From contig NC_009142.1 in NCBI RefSeq assembly GCF_000062885.1, forward strand, positions 372,001-436,000: a DNA stretch of 64,000 nucleotides, given 5' to 3'. The notes under the pieces were generated by a model. It was not told the DNA's origin, did not search any database, and saw only the letters and a program-made list of their open reading frames with translations. Position 1 is the stretch's first letter; the number at the start of each line of letters is the position of its first letter. Shown piece by piece: positions 9,506-17,933 of the stretch. Origin of the DNA: Saccharopolyspora erythraea NRRL 2338 (GTDB taxonomy: Bacteria; Actinomycetota; Actinomycetes; Mycobacteriales; Pseudonocardiaceae). A program made the position numbers and the translations under genes.

Positions 9506-10869
9506 CAGCGGTGATTCTCCTCGTTCATCGCGCTTGCTCGGGGTTCATCGCGCTGCCCGGCGGTTTCGCCGGCGACAGGGGTGCCGGCCCGCCGCTGCCG
9601 GATCAGCAGCACCGAGGCGGCGGCCAGCAGGGAGGCCAGCGCCAGGGCGTACAGGCCGTAGGTGACCTCGCCGGTCTGCTCCTTGACGAAGCCGAACCCG
9701 AACGGGGCGACGAACCCGCCCAGGTTGCCCAGCGAGTTGATCACCGCGATGGCGGGGGCCACGACCACCGGGCTCAGGCTGCGCTGCGGGATCGACCAGA
9801 ACAGCGGGCTGGCGCTCTTGAAGCCCATCGCGGCCACGCACAGGAAGGCCAGCGCGGGCCACGGCGAGACGACCGCGGCCAGCCAGGTCCCCACGGCGGC
9901 GGTGATCAGGGCGGCGACCAGCAGCGGGCGGCGGTCGCCCGCGCGGTCCCCGGCGCGCCCGGACACGTACATCGCGACCACCGCGCAGATCCACGGCAGC
10001 GACGACAGCAGGCCCACGGTGATGTCGTTCGTGCCCTCGATGCGCCGGACGATCGACGGCAGCCAGAAGGTGTTGGCGTAGATGGAGAGCTGGATGGCGA
10101 AGTAGATCCAGCAGAACAGCAGCAGCTTGCCGTCGAGCAGCAGCCGCCAACGCGACCCGCCCCGGGTTTCGGCCGTCTTGGCGGCGTCCTCCTCGTCGAT
10201 GCGCGAGATCAGCGCGGTCTTCTCGTCCTCGGTCAGCCACTTCGCGTCGCGGATCTTCGAGTCCAGGAAGAAGTAGGCGACGACGCCCACCACCACCGAA
10301 AGCGCGCCCTCCAGGCCGAACAGCCACTGCCAGCCCCGCACGCCGAGGAACCCGTGCATCGACAGCAGCGGGCCCGACAGCGGTCCGGAGATCGCCGCGG
10401 CGATGGACGAACCGGCGACGAACAGCGCGGTCGCCCGGCCGCGGTGGGAGTCGGGCAGCCAGCGGGTGAAGTAGAAGATCACCGCCGGGAAGAACCCGGC
10501 TTCGGCGGCGCCGAGCAGGAAGCGCAGGACGTAGAACATCTCGGGGCTGTTGACGAAGGCCATCGCGGCCGACACCAGGCCCCAGCTCACCATGATCCTG
10601 GTGAGCCAGACGCGGGCGCCGAACTTCTCCATCATCACGTTGCTGGGCAGCTCGAACAGCGCGTAGGCGATGAAGAACAGGCCGGCGCCGAAGCCGTAGG
10701 CCGTGGCGCCGATGCCGACGTCGGCCTCCAGGTAGGTCTCGGCGTAGCCGATGTTGGAGCGGTTGAGCTGGTTGCAGACCAGCATGACGACGAACAGCGG
10801 GACGACCCGCCGGAAGATCTTGCCGATCGCGCTGGACAGCGCGTCGGGTCTCGCGGGGGTGAACGTCAT
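9505..10869 (-). CDS. MFS anion:cation symporter, probable D-glucarate/galactarate importer
   Basis: A 454-residue transporter with 12 hydrophobic segments of the ACS family (GudP/GarP-like). The first helix holds [19 protein letters not shown], the cytoplasmic loop after helix 4 has [15 protein letters not shown], and a long hydrophilic loop (residues about 205-240, [19 protein letters not shown]) separates the halves, as in this family. It is the first gene of the leftward glucarate operon, so uptake of glucarate is the natural inference. The divergent LysR gene begins 154 bases away, and the shared promoter lies between. Confidence 0.88.
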   Translation of the reverse strand: MTFTPARPDALSSAIGKIFRRVVPLFVVMLVCNQLNRSNIGYAETYLEADVGIGATAYGFGAGLFFIAYALFELPSNVMMEKFGARVWLTRIMVSWGLVSAAMAFVNSPEMFYVLRFLLGAAEAGFFPAVIFYFTRWLPDSHRGRATALFVAGSSIAAAISGPLSGPLLSMHGFLGVRGWQWLFGLEGALSVVVGVVAYFFLDSKIRDAKWLTEDEKTALISRIDEEDAAKTAETRGGSRWRLLLDGKLLLFCWIYFAIQLSIYANTFWLPSIVRRIEGTNDITVGLLSSLPWICAVVAMYVSGRAGDRAGDRRPLLVAALITAAVGTWLAAVVSPWPALAFLCVAAMGFKSASPLFWSIPQRSLSPVVVAPAIAVINSLGNLGGFVAPFGFGFVKEQTGEVTYGLYALALASLLAAASVLLIRQRRAGTPVAGETAGQRDEPRASAMNEENHR

Positions 10870-11005
10870 CGGTCACTCTTTCGAAGCTTGAGGGCCGGGG
10901 CGAGGTGGCCGGATCGCGGCCACGTGGTGCTGGTCACTGGCGCCGGTTGCGAACGACACTAGGGTTGGTCTTCAATGCGCGTCCAACTCCGATAAGGCAT
11001 GCACT

Positions 11006-11022
11006 GATACCCGAACGGCATC
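11006..11022. promoter_or_regulatory. LysR-type T-N11-A box next to the glucarate regulator
   Basis: GATACC and GGCATC flank a 5-base centre, giving an imperfect palindrome that contains the T-N11-A core (T11008, A11020) expected of LysR binding sites. It ends one base before the LysR start codon, so it would suit autorepression. A second half-like GAT lies just upstream (10991). Confidence 0.45.
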
Positions 11023-11023
11023 G

Positions 11024-11899
11024 ATGTTCACGTTGAACCAGCTCGCCGGATTCGTCGCGGTCGCCGAAGAACTGCACTTCGGCCGTGCCGCGCAGCGCCT
11101 CCGGATGACCCAGCCGCCGCTGAGCCGCCAGATCCAGCAACTGGAGAAGGAGCTCAAGGTCCGGCTGTTCGACCGCGCGGGCCGCGCGGTCCGCCTCACC
11201 CCGGCCGGACGGGCGTTCCTGGCCGACGCCCGGCGGCTGCTGCACGAGGCCGAGAACGCGACGCTCTCGGTGCGGCGCACCAACAGCGGCCAGGCCGGCA
11301 TCGTGCGGATCGGCTTCACCGCCACCTCCGCCTACGGCGTGCTCGGCGGCCTGCTCGGCACGGCCCGCGACCGGCTGCCGCACGTCGACGTCGTGCTGCG
11401 GGAACTGGTCACCCGCGACCAGGTGGAGCAGCTCTCCTCGGGCGCCCTGGACCTCGGGCTGGCCCGGCCGACGGCCGCGGGACCGGGAATCCAGTCGCGG
11501 CGGATCCGCTCCGAGCCGCTGCTGGCCGCCGTGCCGCAGGAGCATCCGCTCGCCCGCGGCGAGGGACCGCTGGAGCTCGCCCGGCTCGACGGCGCGGACG
11601 TGGTGACCTACTCGCCGACCGACGCCACCTACTTCTACGACCTGCTCATCAGCGTCTTCCGCGCGGCCGGGGTGCGCCCGCACTACGTCCAGCACGTCAG
11701 CCAGGTCCACACGGTCCTCGCCCTGGTGCAGGTCGGGCTGGGGATCGCGCTGGTGCCTTCGACCGCCGCGCGCCTGCGGGTGGAGGGCGTGGAGTTCCGG
11801 GAGGTCGACCTTCCCGACCCGGAACCCGTCGAGCTGCACCTGATGTGGCGGCGGGCCAACGACAACCCGGCGTTGCACGCCCTGCTCGACCTGCTCTGA
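11024..11899 (+). CDS. LysR-family regulator of the glucarate operon
   Basis: A 291-residue LysR-type regulator. The N-terminal winged helix is plain: LNQLAGFVAVAEELHFGRAAQRLRMTQPPLSRQIQQLEKEL. The effector domain starts near residue 90 (VRIGFTATSAYGVLGGLL) and resembles the CbnR/BenM-like group. It is transcribed away from the MFS-kdgD-aldehyde dehydrogenase-gudD operon, the classic arrangement for a pathway-specific LysR activator. I therefore infer that it senses glucarate or a pathway intermediate. The ATG at 11024 lies one base after a T-N11-A palindrome. Confidence 0.9.
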   Translation: MFTLNQLAGFVAVAEELHFGRAAQRLRMTQPPLSRQIQQLEKELKVRLFDRAGRAVRLTPAGRAFLADARRLLHEAENATLSVRRTNSGQAGIVRIGFTATSAYGVLGGLLGTARDRLPHVDVVLRELVTRDQVEQLSSGALDLGLARPTAAGPGIQSRRIRSEPLLAAVPQEHPLARGEGPLELARLDGADVVTYSPTDATYFYDLLISVFRAAGVRPHYVQHVSQVHTVLALVQVGLGIALVPSTAARLRVEGVEFREVDLPDPEPVELHLMWRRANDNPALHALLDLL

Positions 11900-11980
11900 T
11901 CCGCGCTCCCGCGAGGTAGCCTCGTTCGGCGCGACCACGGCCGGCGCGTGGTGACGGACCCGTGAGGTTGACTGGCGGGC

Positions 11981-12466
11981 ATGACCGAACTGCCTCGCGA
12001 CGAAGCACCCGTCGTCGTGGACGACGCCCGCCACGACGACGCCGGCCAGCTCACCGCCCTGGTGCGCGCCAGCGCCGCATACGCGGGCGAGTACCAGGCG
12101 ATGGTCGTCGGTGACACGATCACGACGGACTACCTCGACGCCAACCTGGTTCGGGTGGCCAGGGGCGGCGACGGCGCGGCGCGCGGCTTCTACGCGATGC
12201 TGACGCCCGGTCGCGGAGAGCCCGGCGAGGGCGAGCTCGACTACCTCTTCGTCGGCGACGACCAGCAGGGCCGCGGCCTGGGAAGGCTGCTGTTCGAAGA
12301 CATGCGCGCGCAGGCGGTCCGGCGCGGCCTCCGCGCCGTCCACATCGTCTCGCACCCACCCGCGGAGGAGTTCTACCGCGCGCGTGGCGCCCGCCGCGTG
12401 GGCGAGGTGCCGCCGCGCGGCAGCATCACGTGGTCCCGCCCGCACCTGCTGCTTACCTTGGCCTAG
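11981..12466 (+). CDS. GNAT-family N-acetyltransferase
   Basis: A 161-residue Gcn5-related acetyltransferase. The acetyl-CoA-binding motif A is visible as YLFVGDDQQGRGLGRLLFEDMRAQA (residues about 87-111), followed by the motif B end FYRARGARRVG. An acidic N-terminal extension of about 14 residues precedes the fold. It stands between two LysR genes, with an 81-base gap to the first, and the substrate cannot be inferred. The ATG at 11981 has the weak leader GGCGGGC. Confidence 0.85.
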   Translation: MTELPRDEAPVVVDDARHDDAGQLTALVRASAAYAGEYQAMVVGDTITTDYLDANLVRVARGGDGAARGFYAMLTPGRGEPGEGELDYLFVGDDQQGRGLGRLLFEDMRAQAVRRGLRAVHIVSHPPAEEFYRARGARRVGEVPPRGSITWSRPHLLLTLA

Positions 12467-12481
12467 CGGCCGCTGGGAATC

Positions 12482-12499
12482 TTCACAGAGACGTGTGAA
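12482..12499. promoter_or_regulatory. Inverted repeat TTCACA-N6-TGTGAA upstream of LysR gene
   Basis: Perfect 6-bp arms with a 6-base spacer lie 25 bases before the start of the second LysR gene and 15 bases after the GNAT stop. The position suits an autoregulatory operator. Confidence 0.5.
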
Positions 12500-12524
12500 C
12501 GCGTTTCCGTGGGAGATTTCCGGG

Positions 12525-13433
12525 ATGGTCGATCCGCGCTACATCAGGATGTTCCACGAGGTCGTGGCGACCGGTTCCTACTCGGCCGCCGCCCGCAGTC
12601 TCGGCTACAGCCAGCCGGCGGTGAGCAGGCAGATGCGGGCGCTGGAACGCTGCGTCGGCACGCCGCTGTTCGTCCGCGTCGGCCGCGCGATGCGGCTGAC
12701 GGAGGCGGGCGAGGTCCTGGCGCGCCACGCCGAGTCGGTGACGGCCGACCTGGCGGCGGCGCAGAACCAGATCTCGGCCATCGCCGACCTGCGCGCCGGG
12801 ACGATCCGGATCTGCGCGTTCCCCAGCGCCAGCGCGACGATCGTGCCCGCCGCCACCGCGTCGGCCACCCGCGCGCACCCCGGGCTGCGGATCCGGCTGG
12901 TCGAGGACGAGCCGCCGGGTTCACTGGAGACCCTGCGGCGCGGCGAGTGCGACATCGCGCTGGCCTTCACCTACCCGGGTTTCGGCGAACGGCCCTGCGA
13001 CGACGTCATCGGCATCGAGGTGCTGGAGGACCCGGTGGTCGCGGTGCTGCCCACCGGGCACCGGCTGTCGCGGCGCCGGTCGCTGGACCTGGCCGAGCTG
13101 CGCGGCGAGCGCTGGATCGCGGGCTGCCCGCGCTGCCGCGACCACTTCGTGCGGGCGTGCGCGGCGGCGGGTTTCGAACCCGACATCGCCTTCACCACCG
13201 ACGACAACCTGGCCGTGCAGAGCCTGGTCGCGGCGGGGACGGGGATCGCGCTGATGCCGCGGCTCGTGCTGTCGTTCCTGAAGCACCCGCGGATCGTCGG
13301 GCGGCGGGTACGGCGCGTGCACCACCGCAGCATCTCGGCCTACGTGCTGCGCGACCACCGCCGCATCCCGGCGACGGCGCTGATGCTGGAGACCTTCCGC
13401 CGCGTGGGAGAGCAGATGCGACGCGAGCCATGA
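12525..13433 (+). CDS. LysR-family transcriptional regulator
   Basis: A 302-residue LysR-type regulator with winged helix YIRMFHEVVATGSYSAAARSLGYSQPAVSRQMRALE at residues about 5-40. The effector domain begins near residue 90 (IRICAFPSASATIVPAA). A CPRCRDHF motif with two cysteines in the second subdomain is unusual and could respond to redox state or bind a ligand; that is inference. The ATG at 12525 was chosen because the family N-terminus begins there. The cysteine dioxygenase-like gene lies 87 bases downstream on the same strand and is the likely target, although the two may simply be neighbours. Confidence 0.88.
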   Translation: MVDPRYIRMFHEVVATGSYSAAARSLGYSQPAVSRQMRALERCVGTPLFVRVGRAMRLTEAGEVLARHAESVTADLAAAQNQISAIADLRAGTIRICAFPSASATIVPAATASATRAHPGLRIRLVEDEPPGSLETLRRGECDIALAFTYPGFGERPCDDVIGIEVLEDPVVAVLPTGHRLSRRRSLDLAELRGERWIAGCPRCRDHFVRACAAAGFEPDIAFTTDDNLAVQSLVAAGTGIALMPRLVLSFLKHPRIVGRRVRRVHHRSISAYVLRDHRRIPATALMLETFRRVGEQMRREP

Positions 13434-13520
13434 CCGGCGTGTGAGCCATAACCGGGGCGTTGGGGGTGGCCAACATTCCGGTGGTCGACGCTCCTGCCGC
13501 TGCTGGGCACGGTTGTGCCC

Positions 13521-14045
13521 ATGACTCCGCAGCAGATCCACCTGGTGCAGGCCATCCGCGACGTCGTCCGGCGCGAGGAGCGCGCGGAGCGGACGGCGGA
13601 ACTGGTCGCCGAGGCACTGCGGCCGTTCCTCGCGGTGCCGGACCTGCTGCGCGAGGACCAGCGCACCGGCGACCCCGGCAGCTACACGCAGCACGTCCTG
13701 CACGTCGAACCCGACGGATCGTTCTCCGTCGTCGCGCTGGTCTGGCTCCCCGGCCAGCGGACCCCGGTGCACGACCACGTCGCCTGGTGCGTCACCGGCG
13801 TCTACGAGGGCGTCGAGCACGAGCAGCGCTTCACCGTGCACGACGGCAGCTCGCTGGTGCCGACCCAGCAGGTGACCAACCCCGCGGGCGACGTCTGCGG
13901 CTTCGCCCCGCCCGGCGACATCCACCTGGTGCGCAACGCCTGCACCACCAAGGCCATCTCCCTGCACGTCTACGGCGCCGACATCGGCACCCTCGGCACC
14001 AGCGTCCGGCGCACCTACGACCTGCCCGTCCGGGCGGCGGTCTAG
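13521..14045 (+). CDS. Cysteine dioxygenase-family cupin protein
   Basis: A 174-residue type I cysteine dioxygenase-like cupin. Members oxidise thiols such as cysteine to sulfinates with O2 and Fe2+. The metal-binding His pair is in PVHDHVAWCVTGVYEG, the third His in GDIHLVRNA, and the C-terminal half has SLHVYGADIG. The protein matches the bacterial CDO length. The ATG at 13521 was preferred over a GTG two codons upstream. The LysR gene ahead has cysteine residues in its effector domain, which would fit a thiol-responsive pair. 3-Mercaptopropionate is an alternative substrate in this family. Confidence 0.82.
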   Translation: MTPQQIHLVQAIRDVVRREERAERTAELVAEALRPFLAVPDLLREDQRTGDPGSYTQHVLHVEPDGSFSVVALVWLPGQRTPVHDHVAWCVTGVYEGVEHEQRFTVHDGSSLVPTQQVTNPAGDVCGFAPPGDIHLVRNACTTKAISLHVYGADIGTLGTSVRRTYDLPVRAAV

Positions 14046-14069
14046 GGATGTCTAGCCGCCCGCCCGGAC
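14028..14069. terminator. Bidirectional hairpin at convergent gene ends, both stops in the stem
   Basis: Arms 14028-14045 and 14052-14069 pair almost completely, with a small bulge and a 6-base loop. The TAG stop of the cysteine dioxygenase-like gene (14043-14045) and the TAG stop of the EspG-like gene on the other strand (14052-14054) are part of the stem. It would terminate both convergent transcripts. Confidence 0.65.
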
Positions 14070-14840
14070 GACGGCGGCGATGCGCCGGTCGAGGGCGTGG
14101 GTGATGTCGGCCGGGCTCAGCGGTGTGAGCCCGAGTTCGTTGCGGCGGCCGAGTCCGTGCCGCAGGCGGTAGCGGCCGTCGGGCTGGAAGGCGTCGAACC
14201 AGTTGAGCGGCTGCGAGCGGTGCGTTCGGCCGCTGCGGGCGCGCAGGTTCGCGGTGAACCGGCCCTCGCGGAAGTGCGGCGCGTCGATCATCTCCCGCAG
14301 CGTCGGCTCCGAGCCGGGACCGCCACCGCCGGCATCGCCTGGACCACCACCAACGCTCTCCGAGTCCTCCTCCCACGGCTCGAAAGCGCTCGCCGGGACG
14401 GACACGAACGCGCGCAGTCCTGGCGGCGCCTGCGGGATGCCCCGCGCCGCGGCGGCAGAGATCGACGTGCGCGGGTGCACGGAGATGTCGACATCCTGCG
14501 CGTCGGCCCCGCCGCTCACCAGCAGGACCGTTCCGCTGCCCGCGACGACCGACAGCAGCCTGGCGGGCGGACTGCCCGCGACGGGCAGCCACGCGCCGTC
14601 GATCCACAGGCACGGCCTGGCGATCTGCGCGAGTGCCTGTGCCAGGGCGGGCGCCAGCACGTCCCCCGACAGCAGACCGGCGGCGCGCATCCCGGCCAGC
14701 GCACGCTGCCGGAGCACCACCCGCTCCTGCGGCGTCCACTCGTCGGTGGAGCCGCCGACCGGGATCGGGCGGTCGCCGAATCCGCCGACCTCCCAGCACA
14801 GTTCGAACCACAGCGGTGGCAGGCGCCATCGCTCGGACAC
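14052..14840 (-). CDS. EspG-family ESX secretion-associated protein (orphan)
   Basis: A 262-residue protein resembling EspG chaperones, which bind PE/PPE or related substrates of type VII secretion in the cytosol. The start PPLWFELCWEVGGFGDRPIPV, the middle LLSVVAGSGTVLLVSGGADAQDV and the C-terminal REGRFTANLRARSGRTHRS motif fit the two-half EspG fold. A Gly/Glu-rich loop (residues about 165-185) is inserted. The GTG at 14840 follows GGGGGAAG; the longer frame upstream has no family character. No ESX core gene (eccC, esxA/B, PPE) is nearby, so it is an orphan. It is convergent with the cysteine dioxygenase-like gene, sharing a terminator. Confidence 0.75.
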   Translation of the reverse strand: MSERWRLPPLWFELCWEVGGFGDRPIPVGGSTDEWTPQERVVLRQRALAGMRAAGLLSGDVLAPALAQALAQIARPCLWIDGAWLPVAGSPPARLLSVVAGSGTVLLVSGGADAQDVDISVHPRTSISAAAARGIPQAPPGLRAFVSVPASAFEPWEEDSESVGGGPGDAGGGGPGSEPTLREMIDAPHFREGRFTANLRARSGRTHRSQPLNWFDAFQPDGRYRLRHGLGRRNELGLTPLSPADITHALDRRIAAVVRAGG

Positions 14841-15069
14841 ACTTCCCCCCGGATGTGAACGAAAACCCCCTGTCGGCGCGACGCGAACCGATGTCCACAA
14901 TGGCCGTCACGGCCGCCGCGACCAGCGGTGATCGACCCCCTGTTGATCACCGCCCGGCGAGGTTACAAGCGTGCCCGCGCCGCCCGGGAGCGCTTTTGTG
15001 AAACTTTCACGCGAATCACCCGGAAGGCCCACAAGTAGGTTCCGGACCGAGGGAGACCCGGCCCCGCGC

Positions 15070-15930
15070 CTACGCCGCGAGCTCGGCGAGGATGCCCGCC
15101 ACCTCCTGCGGGTGCACGAGGAACCCGACGTGGCTGCCCTCGACCGAGTGCACGTCGAACGGGTTGCCGGGGGTCAGCGCGTCGGCTTCGGCGATGAAGC
15201 GGTCCTGGAGCGCGACCGGGAGCGACCGGTCCCGGGTGAGCCTGACGTAGCTGCGCGGGACCCGGCCCCAGGTCGCGGCGTCGGCCTGGACGCCGATGCC
15301 GCCCGCGTCGAGGGACTCGTCGGGTTCCAGGGTGTTGAGAAAAGCCAGGAACTCCTCGTCGGTGCCGTCGGCGAGCATCGCCGTCTTCAGCGTAGCCAGG
15401 AGCCCCGCGTCCGCGGTGCGCCAGTTCATCCGGATGGCGCCGAGCGCGGCGATGTCGCCGACCATCACGCCCGCGGCTTCGCCGAGGACGCTGTCGGCGT
15501 TCTCCGGCGACGCCACGTACTCGGCCACCGTGCTGTCCACGCAGCACCAGGCCGAGACGTAGACGAGCCGGTCGACGAGTTCCGGGACGGCGTTGCCGAC
15601 GCCGGTGAGCGTCAGTCCGCCGCGGCTGTGCCCGACCAGCGTCACCGGCCCGTGCGCCGCCGCCCGGCGCACGACCTCGACTACGTGCTCGACGCACTCG
15701 GCCACAGTCCGGCCCGCCTGCCCCGACGGTGCGCTCGCCAGCGCGGCCGGATCCTGCGGTGCCTGGTAGGACGGGTGCCAGCCCGCCGCGAAGCCGTGGC
15801 CGGGCAGGTCGACGGCGAGGCTGCGATGTCCGAGCAGGGCCAGCTCCCGCTGCATCGGGGCCCAGGTGAACGAGTTGCAGTTGGAACCGTGCACGAGCAC
15901 GAAGGTGTGGCTCACCCGGACATCATCCAC
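15070..15930 (-). CDS. Alpha/beta hydrolase
   Basis: A 286-residue alpha/beta hydrolase without signal peptide. The oxyanion-hole strand is FVLVHGSNCNSFTW, the nucleophile elbow is GHSRGG (Ser near residue 100), and the C-terminal His is in VEGSHVGFLVHPQEVA. These resemble plant-type esterases of the MES/salicylate-binding group and bacterial relatives. It follows murQ on the same strand with a gap of 27 bases, so it may be the third gene of the murR-murQ operon. No role in MurNAc salvage is evident and the substrate is unknown. A GTG five codons inside (VSHTFVLVHG) is an alternative start. Confidence 0.85.
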   Translation of the reverse strand: MDDVRVSHTFVLVHGSNCNSFTWAPMQRELALLGHRSLAVDLPGHGFAAGWHPSYQAPQDPAALASAPSGQAGRTVAECVEHVVEVVRRAAAHGPVTLVGHSRGGLTLTGVGNAVPELVDRLVYVSAWCCVDSTVAEYVASPENADSVLGEAAGVMVGDIAALGAIRMNWRTADAGLLATLKTAMLADGTDEEFLAFLNTLEPDESLDAGGIGVQADAATWGRVPRSYVRLTRDRSLPVALQDRFIAEADALTPGNPFDVHSVEGSHVGFLVHPQEVAGILAELAA

Positions 15931-15957
15931 CGCCTGCCCGGCCCGCGAGCCCGGTTT

Positions 15958-16875
15958 TCACGCGTTGAGCGACCTCATCGCCTCGCGCACGTGACCGTCG
16001 GAGACCGCGAGCGCGGCCGAGGCGCGCTCGACGTCGACCCCCGTCAGCAGGTGCACCAGCGCGGTCTTGAGGTCGCCGTCGGCGGCGGTCAGCGCCGCCT
16101 CGCAGTCGGCTTCCGGGGCGTTGGTGGCCTCCCGCAGGATGCTGATCGTGCGCCCGCGCAGCTTCGCGTTCGTGGCGAGCATGCTCACCATCAGGTTGGA
16201 GTAGGTGCGGCCGAGCCGGATCATCACCGAGGTCGAGAACGACGTGAGCACCAGCTTCTGCGCGGTGCCCGCCTTCATCCTGGTCGAGCCGGTGATCGGT
16301 TCCGGGCCGGTGTCGACGGCGATCACCACCTCGGCCGGGGAGCTCGCTGCGGACTCGGGGTTGGCCGAGACCAGACCGGTGCCCGCGCCCATCCGCCGCG
16401 CCGCGTCGAGCGCGCCCATGACGAACGGGGTGCGGCCCGAGGCCGCCAGGCCGAGCACGAAGTCGGCGCCGGTGGCCTCGGCCTCGATCGTCGCGGCGCC
16501 CGCGTCGGCGTTGTCCTCGGCGTTCTCTACTGCCCGCTGGAACGCGCCGGCACCGCCTGCCTGGTGCGCGACGAACCAGTTCGGCGGCACGTTGAAGGTG
16601 GGGATGAGCTCGGCGGCGTCGAGGACCGCCAGCCGCCCGGAGGTGCCCGCGCCGACGTAGTGCACGCGCCCGCCGCCGCGCAGCGCGCTGACGGCCATGT
16701 CGACGGCGCGCGCCAGCTCCGGCAGCGCCCGGCCCACGGCCGCCGGGACGGTGCGGTCCTCGGAGTTCAGCAGGTGCAGGATGTCGAGCGTGGGCAGCAG
16801 GTCGATGTCCTTGGTCCTGGGGTTGGACCGTTCGGTCGGGGATTCGACCCGCACCGCGCGCTCGGTGTCCCTCAT
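15958..16875 (-). CDS. murQ: N-acetylmuramic acid 6-phosphate etherase
   Basis: A 305-residue SIS-domain lyase. It cleaves the lactyl ether of MurNAc-6-phosphate to give GlcNAc-6-phosphate and lactate during cell-wall recycling. The signature GAGTSGRLAVLDAAELIPTF (near residues 78-97) and GSTRMKAGTAQKLVL are intact, and NPRTKDIDLLPTLDIL is the family N-terminus. The ATG overlaps the stop of the murR-type regulator by four bases (ATGA), indicating coupled translation. A PTS MurP or MurNAc kinase that would supply the phosphorylated substrate is not in the window. The secreted lytic trio at 24-29 kb would supply MurNAc. Confidence 0.95.
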   Translation of the reverse strand: MRDTERAVRVESPTERSNPRTKDIDLLPTLDILHLLNSEDRTVPAAVGRALPELARAVDMAVSALRGGGRVHYVGAGTSGRLAVLDAAELIPTFNVPPNWFVAHQAGGAGAFQRAVENAEDNADAGAATIEAEATGADFVLGLAASGRTPFVMGALDAARRMGAGTGLVSANPESAASSPAEVVIAVDTGPEPITGSTRMKAGTAQKLVLTSFSTSVMIRLGRTYSNLMVSMLATNAKLRGRTISILREATNAPEADCEAALTAADGDLKTALVHLLTGVDVERASAALAVSDGHVREAMRSLNA

Positions 16876-17798
16876 CGACCATCCTCCTTCTGCCGGCGAC
16901 GGTCAGGGCGGGCGCCGAGGCGATGTGCGCCGACCGCTTCGTAGGTGGCTTCCAGCGCTGCCTTGGTCTGGTCGAGGTGGCGCTGGGCGACCCCGATGAA
17001 CAGGCAGTCGATCACGGTGAGCTGCCCGATCCGGCTGGCCATCGCGCCGGAGCGGTAGGTCGTCTCCCGCACGGCGGTGGTCAGCACGTGGTCGGCCACC
17101 TCCGTGATGGGCGAGCGGGCGAAGTTGGTCAGCGCGGCCGTGGTGGCACCGCGCTTGCCGGCCTCCTGCAGCGCCTCGACGGTCTCGGTGGTCGCACCGG
17201 TGTGCGAGATGCCGATCGCGACGTCGCCCTCGCGCAGCACGGCCGCCGAGGTCAGCGCGTTGTGGGTGTCCGACCACGCGAAGCAGGTCAGCCCGATGCG
17301 GTGCAGCTTCTGCTGGAGGTCCAGCGCGACGAAGGCGCTGGCGCCCACGCCGTAGACGTCGATGCGCCGCGCCCGGGCGACGGCGTCGACGAGGCTGCGC
17401 AGCGTCTCGGCGTCGAGCTGGTCGGCGGTCTCCTCGACGGCCTTGGCGTCGGCGTAGGACACCTTCTCGATGATCTTGCGGACGTCGTCCTCCGGCCCGA
17501 TGTCGCTGCCGAGGTCGCGGTCGCGGCTGGAGGTGCGGGCGGTGTCGGCGGCCAGCGCGATGCGCAGGTCGGGGTAGCCGCCCACCCCGATTGCCTTGCA
17601 GAAGCGGGTGACCGTGGTCTCACTGGTGCCCGCGGCTTCGGCCACCTCGGTGATGCTGCGGCGGGCGACCGACGCCGGGTCGGCCAGCACGATGTTGGCC
17701 ACCCGCTGCTCGGCGCGGGCCAGGCCGGGGAGCAGCGAGCGGATCCGGATCAGCGGGCTGGCTTCGCCGGACTCGGGAAGGGTGTCGTCGGTGACCAT
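16872..17798 (-). CDS. murR: MurR/RpiR-family transcriptional regulator
   Basis: A 308-residue regulator with an RpiR-type HTH (residues about 20-95, RSITEVAEAAGTSETTVTRFCKAIGVGGYPDLRIAL) and a C-terminal SIS sugar-phosphate-binding domain (residues about 140-270, IDVYGVGASAFVALDLQQKL). The family senses phosphosugars; MurR senses MurNAc-6-phosphate in enterobacteria. Overlap with murQ makes autoregulation of the murR-murQ operon the simplest reading. It is divergent from the coiled-coil gene at 17934, with a 135-base lower-GC promoter gap that contains AACCGGTATAT. Confidence 0.9.
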   Translation of the reverse strand: MVTDDTLPESGEASPLIRIRSLLPGLARAEQRVANIVLADPASVARRSITEVAEAAGTSETTVTRFCKAIGVGGYPDLRIALAADTARTSSRDRDLGSDIGPEDDVRKIIEKVSYADAKAVEETADQLDAETLRSLVDAVARARRIDVYGVGASAFVALDLQQKLHRIGLTCFAWSDTHNALTSAAVLREGDVAIGISHTGATTETVEALQEAGKRGATTAALTNFARSPITEVADHVLTTAVRETTYRSGAMASRIGQLTVIDCLFIGVAQRHLDQTKAALEATYEAVGAHRLGARPDRRRQKEDGR

Positions 17799-17933
17799 GT
17801 GGGAAACTTACTAACCGGTATATGTGCAGGTCAATGCGCTTCCATCGGGCGATGGTAACGGCTGCGTCTCAACCCTCGTCGAAGACGGTGCGCAGCCATA
17901 CCAGGGTTGCACACTTCTGCGGCTACGCTCGAA

